Shown here: piece after piece, positions 32,943 through 42,882 of the stretch
Numbering within the stretch: position 1 is the stretch's first letter
Layout of the letters: each line of letters starts with the position of its first letter
NCBI GenBank assembly: GCA_015655075.1
Contig: JAATFT010000022.1
Coordinates: forward strand, 1-64,000
DNA length: 64,000 nt
Reading direction: 5' to 3'
From: Clostridiales bacterium
Lineage (GTDB): Bacteria > Bacillota > Clostridia > Lachnospirales > Lachnospiraceae
Position numbers and translations under genes: made by a program
Notes under the pieces: model-generated
The model's database searches: none
Told to the model about the DNA's origin: nothing
The model's input: the letters and a program-made list of their open reading frames with translations, nothing else

Positions 32943-33631
32943 CGGGTACATTATACGGCGTGGGGGTAGGGCCGGGAGATCCGGAATTGCTTACGTTAAA
33001 GGCGGTCCGGATTATAAGAGAGTGCGATATAATTGCAATTCCCGGGACGGATAAGGATACCTGCATGGCCTATAAAATAGTGAAACAGGTTTTTGCGGCT
33101 GTTGAGAAAAAAAAGGTCCTCTCCGTTGCCATGCCTATGACAAAAGATAAAAGCATACTGGAGGAAAGACACAGGAAAGGGGCGGTGATGATTGAGGAAT
33201 ATTTACAAAAAGGCCTTAAGGTTGCTTTTCTGACTTTGGGGGATCCCACGGTTTATTCCACTTATATTTACATACAAAGATATATTCTGGCCGACGGTTA
33301 TACGGCGGAAATTATCAACGGCATTCCCTCCTTTTGTGCCGCGGCGGCCAGGCTAAAGGAAGGACTGGCGGAGAATGCACAACAGCTTCATATCATTCCG
33401 GGCTCTTATTCCATAGAAGATGCCCTCACTCTTTCCGGCACAAAGGTACTTATGAAGACGGGAAGGAAATTAAGTGAGGTGAAAGAACGGTTAAGGACCG
33501 TAAAAGCTAAGGCCGTCATGGTGGAAAACTGCGGTATGGAACAGGAGAAGGTTTATGGTTCCGTGGAGGAAATCCCGGAGGAAGCAGGGTATTATTCACT
33601 TATTATTGTAAAGCAGGGCGAAAAAGAATAA
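32939..33631 (+). CDS. cbiL: Cobalt-precorrin-2 C20-methyltransferase CbiL
   Basis: The 230-aa tetrapyrrole methylase begins GTLYGVGVGPGDPELLTLKA and has LTLGDPTVYSTYIYI and INGIPSFCAAAARL, the SAM-pocket motifs. The spacing and PTVYST identify the C20 enzyme. GGAGGG precedes ATG 32939. It converts cobalt-factor II to cobalt-factor III. Confidence 0.94.
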   Translation: MTGTLYGVGVGPGDPELLTLKAVRIIRECDIIAIPGTDKDTCMAYKIVKQVFAAVEKKKVLSVAMPMTKDKSILEERHRKGAVMIEEYLQKGLKVAFLTLGDPTVYSTYIYIQRYILADGYTAEIINGIPSFCAAAARLKEGLAENAQQLHIIPGSYSIEDALTLSGTKVLMKTGRKLSEVKERLRTVKAKAVMVENCGMEQEKVYGSVEEIPEEAGYYSLIIVKQGEKE

Positions 33632-33688
33632 AAATATTCTTCATGTCTATTAGAGAAGACGTCGTGTACAACAGAGGGGAGTTAAGGT

Positions 33689-34831
33689 ATGAGTATGTTA
33701 GAGCGCTATGTCTACAAAGGAAGCCGGAGATTAAGGTGCGGCTATACCACAGGTTCCTGTGCGGCGGCCGCGGCCAAAGCCGCCGCCGTAATACTTTTAA
33801 AAGAAACCCTCCTCAGTTCGGTTTTCATAACAACACCAAAAGGAATTCCCCTTAACCTGGAAGTAAAGGAAGTTACCCGGGGAAAGGATTGCGCCGCCTG
33901 CGCAGTACAAAAAGACAGCGGGGATGACAGCGATGTAACCAATGGGATATTGATATTTGCCACCGTAAGAAAGACCAAAAAGGATATTTTTATTGACGGC
34001 GGGATGGGCGTGGGCAGGGTGACCAGGCCCGGACTGGATCAGGAGATAGGACAGGCCGCCATTAATAAGGTTCCCAGGAGAATGATTTATAATGAGGTTT
34101 TGGAAGTATGTGAAGAAGCAGGGTATACCGGAGGGCTTGAGGTTATAATTTCCATCCCCGAGGGAGCAGAGCTTTCGAAAAAAACTTTTAATCCGAGACT
34201 TGGAATTGAAGGCGGGTTGTCGGTACTTGGAACCACCGGAATTGTGGAACCCATGAGTGAATCGGCCCTGGTGGAGACCATCCGGACGGAGATGAGCATG
34301 CTTGCGGCAGAGGGAAATAAATACCTGATAGCCGTTCCGGGAAATTATGGGGAAGCCTTTGCGGACGTCGCCCTGTCACTGCCTCTTAAAAAGACGATAA
34401 AATGCAGTAATTTTATCGGGGAAACCATAGATATGGCATATGAATTTAAGCTTAAGGGATTATTACTAATCGGACATATGGGCAAGTTAGTAAAGCTTGG
34501 CGGCGGTATCATGAACACCCATTCCAAATGGGCCGACGGGAGAATGGAGATACTGTGCTGCTGCGGCCTGCTAGCAGGCGCAGGTACAGCCCTGTTAAAA
34601 AAAATTTTAGACTGCGTGACTACCGATGAAGCTTTGGAACTATTAAAAGAAGCAGGAATATTGGAAACTTCCATGGAGGCGCTTGTAGAAAAAATCGATT
34701 TTCATTTACAGCACAGGGCGTATGAAGGATTGACCGTTGGAGCGATGGCTTTTTCGAATAAATTCGGAATACTGGGGAAGACGAAAACGGCGGATCATCT
34801 TATAAGCCGGCTTAAGATTGGAGAGAATTAA
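33689..34831 (+). CDS. cbiD: Cobalt-precorrin-5B C1-methyltransferase CbiD
   Basis: The 380-aa protein has the CbiD signatures LRCGYTTGSCAAAAAKAA, DGGMGVGRVTRPGL, GNYGEAFADVALSL and LLIGHMGKLVKLGGGIMNTH. It adds the C1 methyl group in the anaerobic route, for which no aerobic counterpart of this fold is used. ATG 33689 follows GGAGTTAAGG. Confidence 0.95.
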   Translation: MSMLERYVYKGSRRLRCGYTTGSCAAAAAKAAAVILLKETLLSSVFITTPKGIPLNLEVKEVTRGKDCAACAVQKDSGDDSDVTNGILIFATVRKTKKDIFIDGGMGVGRVTRPGLDQEIGQAAINKVPRRMIYNEVLEVCEEAGYTGGLEVIISIPEGAELSKKTFNPRLGIEGGLSVLGTTGIVEPMSESALVETIRTEMSMLAAEGNKYLIAVPGNYGEAFADVALSLPLKKTIKCSNFIGETIDMAYEFKLKGLLLIGHMGKLVKLGGGIMNTHSKWADGRMEILCCCGLLAGAGTALLKKILDCVTTDEALELLKEAGILETSMEALVEKIDFHLQHRAYEGLTVGAMAFSNKFGILGKTKTADHLISRLKIGEN

Positions 34832-34834
34832 ATC

Positions 34835-35659
34835 ATGGTGCATTTTGTAGGAGCCGGCTGCGGCGCGGCGGATTTAATTACAATAAGGGGACAGAGGCTG
34901 TTAAAGGAAGCGGATACGGTAATCTATGCAGGTTCACTGGTAAATCCTGATTTATTGCAGGATACAAAAGAAGGCTGCCTGCTTTATGACAGTTCCCGCA
35001 TGACACTTACTGAGGTAACGGACGTCATGGTTAAGGGCAGCAAAAGCGGAAAGGAAATGGTGCGGCTTCATACCGGGGACCCCAGTATCTATGGCGCAAT
35101 CAGAGAACAGATGGAATGCCTTAAGAGGGAGGGCATTGAATATGATATATGTCCCGGCGTCAGCAGTTTGTTTGGGGCGGCGGCGGCACTGAAAGCGGAA
35201 TATACCCTGCCGGGTGTATCCCAGACAGTCATTATCACCCGTATGGCAGGAAGGACGCCGGTACCTCCAAGGGAACAGATTGCTTTGCTTGCCGGACATC
35301 AGTCCACCATGGTTATATTTTTAAGCGCGGGCCTTCTTAAGGATTTGAAGAAAGAGCTGTTAACCGGCGGATATAAGCCGTCCACTCCCTGCGCTATCGT
35401 ATACAGGGCAAGCTGGGCCAACGAGCTGGTGGTGCGGGGGGTGGTGGCGGATTTACCGGAAATGGCCAAAAAGCATCATGTTAACAAAACGGCGCTCATT
35501 GTTGTGGGGGAGTTTCTGGGGGAAGCTTATGAGCTCTCGAAACTGTATGACCCATCTTTTTCCACCGGATACCGTAAGGCTTCTGCATTAAATATAGAAG
35601 AAGTAAGCATAACGGGGGAGAAGGATTTACTTAAACGTTCCGACGGGGGCTCCACATGA
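34835..35659 (+). CDS. cbiF: Cobalt-precorrin-4 C11-methyltransferase CbiF
   Basis: The 274-aa methylase has VHFVGAGCGAADLITIRGQR, LHTGDPSIYGAIREQM, CPGVSSLFGAAAAL and TRMAGRTPVPPREQ. The GDPSIYGA and TPVP motifs are diagnostic of CbiF/CobM. It starts 3 bp after cbiD and overlaps cbiG by 4 bases. Confidence 0.95.
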   Translation: MVHFVGAGCGAADLITIRGQRLLKEADTVIYAGSLVNPDLLQDTKEGCLLYDSSRMTLTEVTDVMVKGSKSGKEMVRLHTGDPSIYGAIREQMECLKREGIEYDICPGVSSLFGAAAALKAEYTLPGVSQTVIITRMAGRTPVPPREQIALLAGHQSTMVIFLSAGLLKDLKKELLTGGYKPSTPCAIVYRASWANELVVRGVVADLPEMAKKHHVNKTALIVVGEFLGEAYELSKLYDPSFSTGYRKASALNIEEVSITGEKDLLKRSDGGST

Positions 35660-36690
35660 AAGCGGCTGTTATTTCCTTTACAAAAAAGGGCGGTAAATTG
35701 AATGAAAAAATCTGCAGGGGCCTTAAGGCCAGGGGAATGACAGTAAAAGGTTATGCTGCCGGCAGATATGCCGCCGGAACGGATTTACAGGCTTTTCACA
35801 GCCTTAATGATTTGATGGGGCAATTATTCGGGGCCGTGGACGGGATTATTGTTATCGGGGCCTGCGGCATAGCCGTGCGCGCAATAGCTCCCTTCCTGAA
35901 AAGCAAAGGGGAGGACCCTGCCGTGGTGGTTGCAGGGGAGGACGGGAAATTTGTTATTTCCCTTTTATCGGGGCATATGGGAGGAGCCAACGAACTGAGC
36001 AGATGTGTGGCCGCCTTAATTGGGGCGGCGCCGGTTATTACGACGGCGACGGATATTAATCATAAATTTGCAGTGGATGAATGGGCGGTCAGAAACAATT
36101 TAGTTATCGTGGATATATCCATGGTAAAAAAAATATCGGGCGCCGTATTAAATAATGAAAAGGTCGGCTTCTACTGTGAATATCCCGTAAAAGGAAATTT
36201 ACCCCCGGAGCTGACTAAAGATACAAAAGATATTGGCATATGCATTTCATCGGATATGTCCTTAACCCCCTTTTTAGAGACTTTGAATTTAATGCCAAGG
36301 AACGTTGTTCTTGGAATCGGATGCAAAAAAGGCGCGGCAGGGGCTGTGCTAGAGAATATGGTTAAAAATACGCTGCGGCAGTTTCACCTGGATGAAAGGC
36401 GTGTCAGCCGGATCTGTTCCATTGATATTAAGGCGGAGGAAACGGGAATACTTGAACTTGCAGAAGTTTTGAAAGCGGAATATGTTACTTTTACGGCGGA
36501 GGAGCTAAAGCAGGTCCCGGGTGATTTTAGGGGTTCCGAATTTGTGAAGAAAACGGTGGGCGTGGATAACGTATGTGAAAGAAGTGCCGTACTGGGAAGC
36601 GGTTACGGAAAAGAACGGATATCCAAAACCGCCGCGCACGGCGTAACCCTGGCCGCCTATGAAACGGATTATGGCGTATCCTTTATTTAA
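35656..36690 (+). CDS. cbiG: Cobalt-precorrin-5A hydrolase CbiG
   Basis: The 344-aa protein has the N-terminal CbiG domain (DGIIVIGACGIAVRAIAPFL, LLSGHMGGANELSR, TTATDINHKFAVDEWA). The C-terminal CbiG domain has VVLGIGCKKGAAGAVLE and TAEELKQVPGDF. It opens the delta-lactone and releases acetaldehyde, permitting ring contraction. Length and domain order are normal. Confidence 0.95.
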   Translation: MKAAVISFTKKGGKLNEKICRGLKARGMTVKGYAAGRYAAGTDLQAFHSLNDLMGQLFGAVDGIIVIGACGIAVRAIAPFLKSKGEDPAVVVAGEDGKFVISLLSGHMGGANELSRCVAALIGAAPVITTATDINHKFAVDEWAVRNNLVIVDISMVKKISGAVLNNEKVGFYCEYPVKGNLPPELTKDTKDIGICISSDMSLTPFLETLNLMPRNVVLGIGCKKGAAGAVLENMVKNTLRQFHLDERRVSRICSIDIKAEETGILELAEVLKAEYVTFTAEELKQVPGDFRGSEFVKKTVGVDNVCERSAVLGSGYGKERISKTAAHGVTLAAYETDYGVSFI

Positions 36691-36841
36691 CAGATGATTT
36701 TATTGATACGGCTAGAGCGTGTTTGAAGGTAAAGGTGTAAAGAGTAAAAGAGTTTGTTAATTCTTTCACTCAGCAAGTTTGTGCCTGTGTGCAACCACAA
36801 ACTTAAGATGCACAAAAAGCAGCGCAGAAATGAGGACAATC

Positions 36842-37591
36842 ATGAAATTGTACATAGTTGGATTTGGCGCCGGCGGGTATGAGCACCTGACTATACAGGC
36901 TAAAAATGCGCTGGAGGACAGCGAGGTAATCGCAGGGTATTCCGTCTACGTGGAGCTGGTTCAAAAATATATAAAAGGTAAAGAGTATTACAGCACTTCC
37001 ATGAAAAAGGAAGAAGAACGGTGCAGATGGGCGATTGAAGAAACCTTAAAAGGCAGAAAGGTCGCATTGGTCTGCAGCGGTGACAGCGGGGTTTATGGGC
37101 TGGCCAGCTTAGCATTTGAGCTGGCGGCTGATTACGAACCTTTTGAAATCCAGGTGGTAGCCGGTGTAACGGCGGCTTTAAGCGGCGGAGCGTTACTGGG
37201 AGCTCCTCTGGCCCACGATTTTGCCGTTATCAGTTTAAGCGATCTATTGACTCCGTGGGAATTAATTGAGAAAAGGCTGCGGTGTTCTGCTATGTGTGAT
37301 ATGGTTATCTGTCTTTACAACCCCTCCAGCAAAAAGAGACACGACTATCTGAAAAAAGCATGCGAAATTATCCTGGAGTACCGGAGCGAAGATACCGTGT
37401 GCGGGTTTGCACGCAACATCGGCCGGGAAGGAGAAGCCGGTGAGGTTACCATCCTGGGTAAATTAAAGGAAATGCAGGCGGATATGTTCACCACCGTATT
37501 TATAGGCAATAAGGCCACAGAAAACCTTAATAATAAAATGGTGACGCCGAGGGGTTACAGGATAAGCAAGGAACCTGTTTTTTATTCATGA
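36842..37591 (+). CDS. cbiH: Cobalt-precorrin-3 C17-methyltransferase CbiH
   Basis: ATG 36842 has AATGAGGAC upstream; the frame opens at 36779 in a spacer carrying a MITE remnant. The 249-aa methylase begins KLYIVGFGAGGYEHLTIQAK and has CSGDSGVYGLASLAFEL, VAGVTAALSGGALLGAPLA and HDFAVISLSDLLTPWELI, typical of CbiH/CobJ. It carries out C17 methylation with ring contraction. A 150-bp gap separates it from cbiG. Confidence 0.94.
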   Translation: MKLYIVGFGAGGYEHLTIQAKNALEDSEVIAGYSVYVELVQKYIKGKEYYSTSMKKEEERCRWAIEETLKGRKVALVCSGDSGVYGLASLAFELAADYEPFEIQVVAGVTAALSGGALLGAPLAHDFAVISLSDLLTPWELIEKRLRCSAMCDMVICLYNPSSKKRHDYLKKACEIILEYRSEDTVCGFARNIGREGEAGEVTILGKLKEMQADMFTTVFIGNKATENLNNKMVTPRGYRISKEPVFYS

Positions 37592-37621
37592 TATAAATTA
37601 AGAAGAGAAAGCCGGGATTTT

Positions 37622-38374
37622 ATGAAAAAAATACTTCTTTTTGCCGGAACTACGGAGGGCAGGATTCTTTGGGAATACTGCAATGACCATAAAATTCCCG
37701 TAACTGCGGCTGTGGCAACAGAATATGGGGAGTCGGTGCTTCCACAGGGTATATTATCCCGCGTCCTGGTTGGAAGGATGGACAGGCAGCAGATGGAGGA
37801 CTTGCTTAAAGACAGTCAATATCGGCTGGTAATTGATGCAACCCATCCCTATGCAGAAGAGGTTACGGAAAATATCAGAACCGCCTGCATAAAATGCCGG
37901 AAACAATATATCCGTATTATACGGGAAAGTTTTAAACTGCCCGGCGCCATATATGTTGAGCATCTTAAGGAAGCCGCGGATTATTTAAACGGGCATGAGG
38001 GAAAGGCGCTTATTACAACAGGAAGCAAGGAATTGGAGGTCTTTACAAAAGTAAAGGATTATACGAAAAGACTTACGGTAAGGATACTTCCGGATCCGGA
38101 TAATTTAAAACACTGTATGGAGCTTGGATTTGCGGGTCCCAATGTGATCTGTATGCAGGGGCCTTTTTCAGAGGAGTTTAACCTGGCCGTTTTAAAGGAA
38201 ATAAAAGCTTCCTACTTAGTTACAAAGGAATCGGGTTCCTTCGGAGGCTTTCCTGAAAAAGTCCGGGCGGCTGTAACAGCGGGAGCAAAGGTTATCGTGG
38301 TAAAGCGTCCGAAGGAGGAAGAGGGATACACCTGCAAGGAGGTTATGGAAGTTCTTTCACACTCCGTTATTTGA
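37622..38374 (+). CDS. cbiJ: Cobalt-precorrin-6A reductase CbiJ
   Basis: The 250-aa protein has ILLFAGTTEGRILWEYC, LVIDATHPYAEEVTENI, LLxTGSKELE-like ITTGSKELEVFTKV and VTKESGSFGGFPEKV, all CbiJ/CobK motifs. It reduces cobalt-precorrin-6A with NAD(P)H. Confidence 0.94.
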   Translation: MKKILLFAGTTEGRILWEYCNDHKIPVTAAVATEYGESVLPQGILSRVLVGRMDRQQMEDLLKDSQYRLVIDATHPYAEEVTENIRTACIKCRKQYIRIIRESFKLPGAIYVEHLKEAADYLNGHEGKALITTGSKELEVFTKVKDYTKRLTVRILPDPDNLKHCMELGFAGPNVICMQGPFSEEFNLAVLKEIKASYLVTKESGSFGGFPEKVRAAVTAGAKVIVVKRPKEEEGYTCKEVMEVLSHSVI

Positions 38375-38454
38375 TGTAGTTTCGTAAGCCAGCTTGCAAA
38401 ATGAATGAGAGCAGGAGTGAAATTAGTGAAACGGCGGACGGAAGGGAGGTTAAC

Positions 38455-39672
38455 ATGAAGAAGCAGATTACAATAGCAGGAATAGGCATGGGAAATCCGG
38501 ATATCCTGACCCTGGAAGGAAAAAATTATATTGATAAGGCGGAGGTATTAATTGGTGCCAGGCGTATGATTGAGGCTGTTAACAGCGCCAATAAACCTGC
38601 TTTTATCTCTTATGACGCCGAGGGCATCAGGGACTATATTGCCTCCTCCGATTATAGGAGTTATGCCGTCCTTATGTCCGGCGATACCGGTTTTTACAGC
38701 GGGGCCGGTAAACTGATTCCCCTGCTGGAGGGAATTCCCCTGCCGGAGGAATATGAAATCAAAGTGATTCCCGGTATTTCCGCCGTCTCCTATTTTAGCG
38801 CAAAATTAAAACTATCCTGGGAGGATGCTTACCTGTTAAGTCTTCACGGACGGGAGGAAAATATTGTACTGGCGGTAAGACAGCATAAAAAGACGTTTGC
38901 CCTGACCGACGGGAAAATCGGCGATATATGCAGGAAGCTTACCCGGGCGGGTCTTGGCAATGTGTGGGTATATGTGGGAGAAAATCTGTCCTATGATGAG
39001 GAAAAAATCATAGAAGGAAGGGCGGAGGAATTTAAGGAAAAGGATTTTGCCCCCTTAAGCGCGGTCTTTATCCTGAACCCCGGTTATAAAACGGAATACG
39101 GAATCGGAATTGGGGAGGACGAGTTTATACGGGGGGACGTTCCCATAACGAAAAGCGAAGTCCGCGCCATATCCTTAAGCAAGTTAAAACTGAAGGAGGA
39201 TTCCGTTGTTTACGATATCGGAGCCGGCACGGGTTCGGTATCCGTTGAAATGGCTTTTCTGGCGAAAAGAGGCAGGGTATATGCCATTGAGCAGAAGAAG
39301 GAAGCGGTGGAACTGATAAGGAAGAACAAAGATAAATTTGCGCTGGATAATATAGTGGTAATCCCCGGTTCTGTGCCGGAAGCCCTGGAAGGACTGGAAA
39401 TGCCGGATACGGTTTTTATCGGAGGAAGCGGTGGCAGCCTAAAAGCCATTATGACCTCCCTCCTGGGTAAAAATAAGGCCGTACGCCTTGTAATAAACGC
39501 CATTGCACTGGAAACCCTTGGGGAGGCTTTAAAGCTTATGAAAGAGCTGGAATTTGAAGAAATAGAAGTGGTGCAGGCGGCGGTTTCCAAAACCAGGGAG
39601 GCGGGAAATTATCATATGCTTATGGGACAGAATCCGGTGTTTATTATAAGCGGAAGGGGGAGGGCATTTTGA
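38455..39672 (+). CDS. cobL: Fused CbiE-CbiT (CobL-type) C5,15-methyltransferase/decarboxylase
   Basis: ATG 38455 has GGGAGGT upstream; the frame opens at 38401. Residues 1-205 form the CbiE methylase (ITIAGIGMGNPDILTLEGKN, LMSGDTGFYSGAGKL, PGISAVSYFSAKL). Residues 215-405 form CbiT (VYDIGAGTGSVSVEMAFLAK, VFIGGSGGSLKAIM). The fusion resembles CobL of the aerobic path but is common in Firmicutes. It methylates C5 and C15 and removes the C12 acetate carboxyl. Confidence 0.94.
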   Translation: MKKQITIAGIGMGNPDILTLEGKNYIDKAEVLIGARRMIEAVNSANKPAFISYDAEGIRDYIASSDYRSYAVLMSGDTGFYSGAGKLIPLLEGIPLPEEYEIKVIPGISAVSYFSAKLKLSWEDAYLLSLHGREENIVLAVRQHKKTFALTDGKIGDICRKLTRAGLGNVWVYVGENLSYDEEKIIEGRAEEFKEKDFAPLSAVFILNPGYKTEYGIGIGEDEFIRGDVPITKSEVRAISLSKLKLKEDSVVYDIGAGTGSVSVEMAFLAKRGRVYAIEQKKEAVELIRKNKDKFALDNIVVIPGSVPEALEGLEMPDTVFIGGSGGSLKAIMTSLLGKNKAVRLVINAIALETLGEALKLMKELEFEEIEVVQAAVSKTREAGNYHMLMGQNPVFIISGRGRAF

Positions 39673-41087
39673 AACAGATAAATCGGATTATGCTTGCGGG
39701 TACGAAAAGCGGCGCGGGCAAAACAACCATAACCTGCGGAATATTACAGGGCCTTATGAACAGAGGGTATACTGTCAGTTCCTTTAAATGCGGCCCCGAT
39801 TACATAGATCCTATGTTTCACAGCAAAGTGATAGGCACAAGATCCGGCAACCTGGACAGCTTTTTTACGGGGGAAAATCTCTTGAGGGATTTGTTATACA
39901 GAAATTCCGGTAATACGGATATCAGTGTAATGGAAGGGGTTATGGGATATTACGACGGAATCGGTTTTTCCGATACCGGAAGCAGCTATTCCATTGCGGC
40001 CATGACAAAAACACCGGTAATCCTGATTGTGGATGCAGGAGGAATGAGCGGTTCTCTTGGGGCGGTATTAAAGGGTTTTCTTTCTTATAAGAAGGAAAGC
40101 TGTATTAAAGGGGTTATTTTTAACAGACTGTCCGGCATGTTATATGAGGGAGCAAAGAAGATTGCGAAGGATATGGGAATCCATGCCTGCGGGTATGTTC
40201 CTGTCATGACGCAGTGCGGCCTTAAAAGCAGACATCTTGGATTGGTGACACCGGATGAGATAAAGGATTTAAAGAATAAAATAAATACATTAGCCGGTAA
40301 ACTTTCAGAAACCGTTGATTTTGACGGCATCCTTTCTTTAGCAAGGAAGGCGGAGCCTCTTCCGGTTTCAGAACCCTTGCCGCCGGTGAAAGGCAAGAAG
40401 AGAATTTCCATTGCGGTGGCACAGGACGAAGCCTTTTGTTTCATTTATAAGGATAATCTGAAACTGTTAAAGGAGCTGGGAGCGGAACTGGTTTTCTTCA
40501 GTCCCCTAAGGGATAAAAAACTGCCGGAAAATGTGGAGGGACTGCTGTTATGCGGCGGATATCCGGAATTATATGCAAAAGACTTATCCCGAAATACTTC
40601 CCTGCTAAAAGCCGTTAAAACAGCGGTTGAAAGCGGAATGCCGACCATTGCGGAATGCGGCGGTTTTATGTATCTTAACGAAAGGCTGGAGGATATGGAG
40701 GGAAGGGAATATCCCATGGCCGGTGTTATTCCCGGAAGGTGCTATAAAACCGGCCGTTTGCGAAGATTCGGCTATCTTTATTTAAAAGGGAGGGAGGATA
40801 GCTTAATTGCCGGAAAAGAAGAGATCATTAAAGCCCACGAATTCCATTACTGGGACAGTGATAACAGCGGAAATGCTTTCCATGGGGTTAAGGCGTCCGG
40901 TGCCGGGGAATGGGACTGTATACATGCCTCCGGTAATCTTTATGCAGGCTTCCCCCACCTTTATTTTTACGGCAATCCCTCCATTGCAAGGCGGTTTGTT
41001 GACCGGTGCGCCAGGTATGGTAAAGTTAAGGGCCTTGAAAGAGGGGAAGAAGGGGAAGACAAAGACGGTTTGGAACCTGAATCATGA
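39669..41087 (+). CDS. cbiA: Cobyrinate a,c-diamide synthase CbiA
   Basis: TTG 39669 overlaps the cobL stop (TTGA). The 472-aa protein has the P-loop AGTKSGAGKTTITCGI, FKCGPDYIDPMFHSKVIG and EGVMGYYDGIG. The glutaminase domain has GLLLCGGYPELYAKDLS, the nucleophile Cys in ECGGFMYL and a catalytic His in HEFHYWD. It amidates the a and c side chains. The extra C-terminal residues are highly charged. Confidence 0.95.
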   Translation: MKQINRIMLAGTKSGAGKTTITCGILQGLMNRGYTVSSFKCGPDYIDPMFHSKVIGTRSGNLDSFFTGENLLRDLLYRNSGNTDISVMEGVMGYYDGIGFSDTGSSYSIAAMTKTPVILIVDAGGMSGSLGAVLKGFLSYKKESCIKGVIFNRLSGMLYEGAKKIAKDMGIHACGYVPVMTQCGLKSRHLGLVTPDEIKDLKNKINTLAGKLSETVDFDGILSLARKAEPLPVSEPLPPVKGKKRISIAVAQDEAFCFIYKDNLKLLKELGAELVFFSPLRDKKLPENVEGLLLCGGYPELYAKDLSRNTSLLKAVKTAVESGMPTIAECGGFMYLNERLEDMEGREYPMAGVIPGRCYKTGRLRRFGYLYLKGREDSLIAGKEEIIKAHEFHYWDSDNSGNAFHGVKASGAGEWDCIHASGNLYAGFPHLYFYGNPSIARRFVDRCARYGKVKGLERGEEGEDKDGLEPES

Positions 41088-41218
41088 TGAAGCGGAAAAG
41101 TATTTCGATAATAATAATTCAGGCAAGAGCGGCATGCGGTGTCTCGCAAAGCGGGCCGATTATAGCTTACGTGGAATGGAGCAAGAGTGTGTTTGAAAGT
41201 GATTTAGAGGGAAATAAA

Positions 41219-42343
41219 ATGGACGGAAAGAATAAAAATAAATATAATTCAGGAGAAAACGATTGGTACGGGGACGGCAAAGACAGAGCCGGTATTGACC
41301 GGTCTGCCATGGCTGCCTGTAAGAAGCATTGGGACGGGATTGCAAAGCCGATTGGGAGTCTGGGGCTTTTTGAAGATATCATTATAAAAATCGCGGGTAT
41401 TCAGGGCAGCGAACAGGTAGATATCGGTAAAAAGGCCGTTGTAATTATGTGCAGCGACAACGGTGTGGTGGAGGAGAAGGTAACCCAGACAGACAGCTTT
41501 GTTACGGCCGTGGTAACACAAAATTTCGCCAGAGGAATTACCAGCATCAATCAGATGGCAATGGTTTCAGGGGCGAAAGTAATACCGGTGGACATTGGCA
41601 TTGAAAGGGATATTCATGGGCAGGGGGTGACGGATAAAAAAATCGGCTATGGAACCGGCAATATAGCCAAGGGGCCTGCCATGACCAGGGAACAGGCACA
41701 AAGGGGTATTGAAGTGGGAATGGAAATGATATATGCTTTAAAAACGGAGGGCTATAAAATCATCGGAACAGGTGAGATGGGTATTGGAAATACCACCACC
41801 AGCAGCGCAGTCGCCAGTGTTTTATTGAATCTGCCCGTAAAGGAGGTGACGGGAAGAGGAGCCGGATTATCCAGAGAGGGATTGGAGCGGAAGATCCGGG
41901 TTATTGAGGAGGCGGTCCGTATCAACCGGCCGGATCCCGGCAATCCGGTGGAGGTACTTGCCAAACTGGGCGGTTATGATATTGCAGGGATAACCGGCCT
42001 TTATCTGGGAGGGTTAAAGTACGGTATGCCCATAGTCATCGACGGGGTAATATCTTCCGTGGCCGCCTTAATTGCGGCCAGGATAAACAGGAAGGCCGTG
42101 GATTATATGATTCCCTCCCATATGAGCAAAGAACCGGCCGGTGAAAAGATTATGGAAGAATTGGGACTTTCTCCGGTTATCCACGGCAATCTGGCGCTGG
42201 GGGAAGGAACGGGCACCACTTTATTATTTTCCCTGTTGGATACGGTGCTTAAGGTATATCACTATAATTCCACTTTCGAAGATATCCGCATTAAGGCGTA
42301 TGAACGGTTTGAAACGGACCGGAAGGAAGAGGGACTGCCATGA
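41219..42343 (+). CDS. cobT: Nicotinate-nucleotide-dimethylbenzimidazole phosphoribosyltransferase CobT
   Basis: The frame opens at 41084, but the first 45 residues are atypical and part of that stretch resembles MITE B end sequence. ATG 41219 with AGAGGGAA upstream gives a 374-aa protein. Motifs are KPIGSLGLFEDI, IMCSDNGVVEEKVTQTDS, GTGEMGIGNTTTSSAVASV and GAGLSREGLERK. It activates the lower-ligand base. No DMB synthesis gene is present in the window. Confidence 0.94.
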   Translation: MDGKNKNKYNSGENDWYGDGKDRAGIDRSAMAACKKHWDGIAKPIGSLGLFEDIIIKIAGIQGSEQVDIGKKAVVIMCSDNGVVEEKVTQTDSFVTAVVTQNFARGITSINQMAMVSGAKVIPVDIGIERDIHGQGVTDKKIGYGTGNIAKGPAMTREQAQRGIEVGMEMIYALKTEGYKIIGTGEMGIGNTTTSSAVASVLLNLPVKEVTGRGAGLSREGLERKIRVIEEAVRINRPDPGNPVEVLAKLGGYDIAGITGLYLGGLKYGMPIVIDGVISSVAALIAARINRKAVDYMIPSHMSKEPAGEKIMEELGLSPVIHGNLALGEGTGTTLLFSLLDTVLKVYHYNSTFEDIRIKAYERFETDRKEEGLP

Positions 42344-42882
42344 TTATATTAATTACCGGCGGCAGCGGCAGCGGAAAGTCGGAATACGCGGAAAATCTGG
42401 CCGTAAAGCTTGGAAAGAGGGATTTGCTGTATATTGCCACTATGATACCCCGGGACGGAGAAAGTATGCAAAGAGTAGCCAGGCATCAAAAACGGCGTAA
42501 GAGCGAAGGATTCCATACCCTGGAATGCCATACCGATTTAAAACGGCTGCCTGTCCATGGTTTTCCCACCGTTTTGCTGGAATGCATGTCCAACCTGCTG
42601 GCCAATGAGATGTTCAGTGAGGAAGGGATAATAAAGACCAGAGGAAATATACCGGTAGTGGAGGAAATCCTGGAGGGTATAGCTTATCTGGACAGGCTGT
42701 GTGAGCATGTCATTATTGTGTCCAATGAAGTGTTTTCCGATAACGGTTCCCCTTATGCTGAAACTGCCGGATACATAAAGCTTTTAGGCGAAATCAACTG
42801 CCGTATTGCCGGCCTGGCATCCTGCGTATACGAAGTGGTGTGCGGGATACCGGTATGTCAGAAAGGATCGGGTATTTTATGA
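42340..42882 (+). CDS. cobU: Adenosylcobinamide kinase/guanylyltransferase CobU
   Basis: The 180-aa protein has the P-loop ITGGSGSGKSEYAENLA, YIATMIPRDGESMQRVARHQ, the guanylylated-His region RHQKRR and VIIVSNEVFSDN, which matches the CobU nucleotide-binding pattern. Both overlaps (with cobT and cobS) are ATGA. Confidence 0.9.
   Translation: MIILITGGSGSGKSEYAENLAVKLGKRDLLYIATMIPRDGESMQRVARHQKRRKSEGFHTLECHTDLKRLPVHGFPTVLLECMSNLLANEMFSEEGIIKTRGNIPVVEEILEGIAYLDRLCEHVIIVSNEVFSDNGSPYAETAGYIKLLGEINCRIAGLASCVYEVVCGIPVCQKGSGIL

Noticed and set aside
39210-39590. Minus-strand frame opposite the cbiT part of cobL
   Set aside because: Composition mirrors the sense gene; such shadows occur along the whole cobalamin run.
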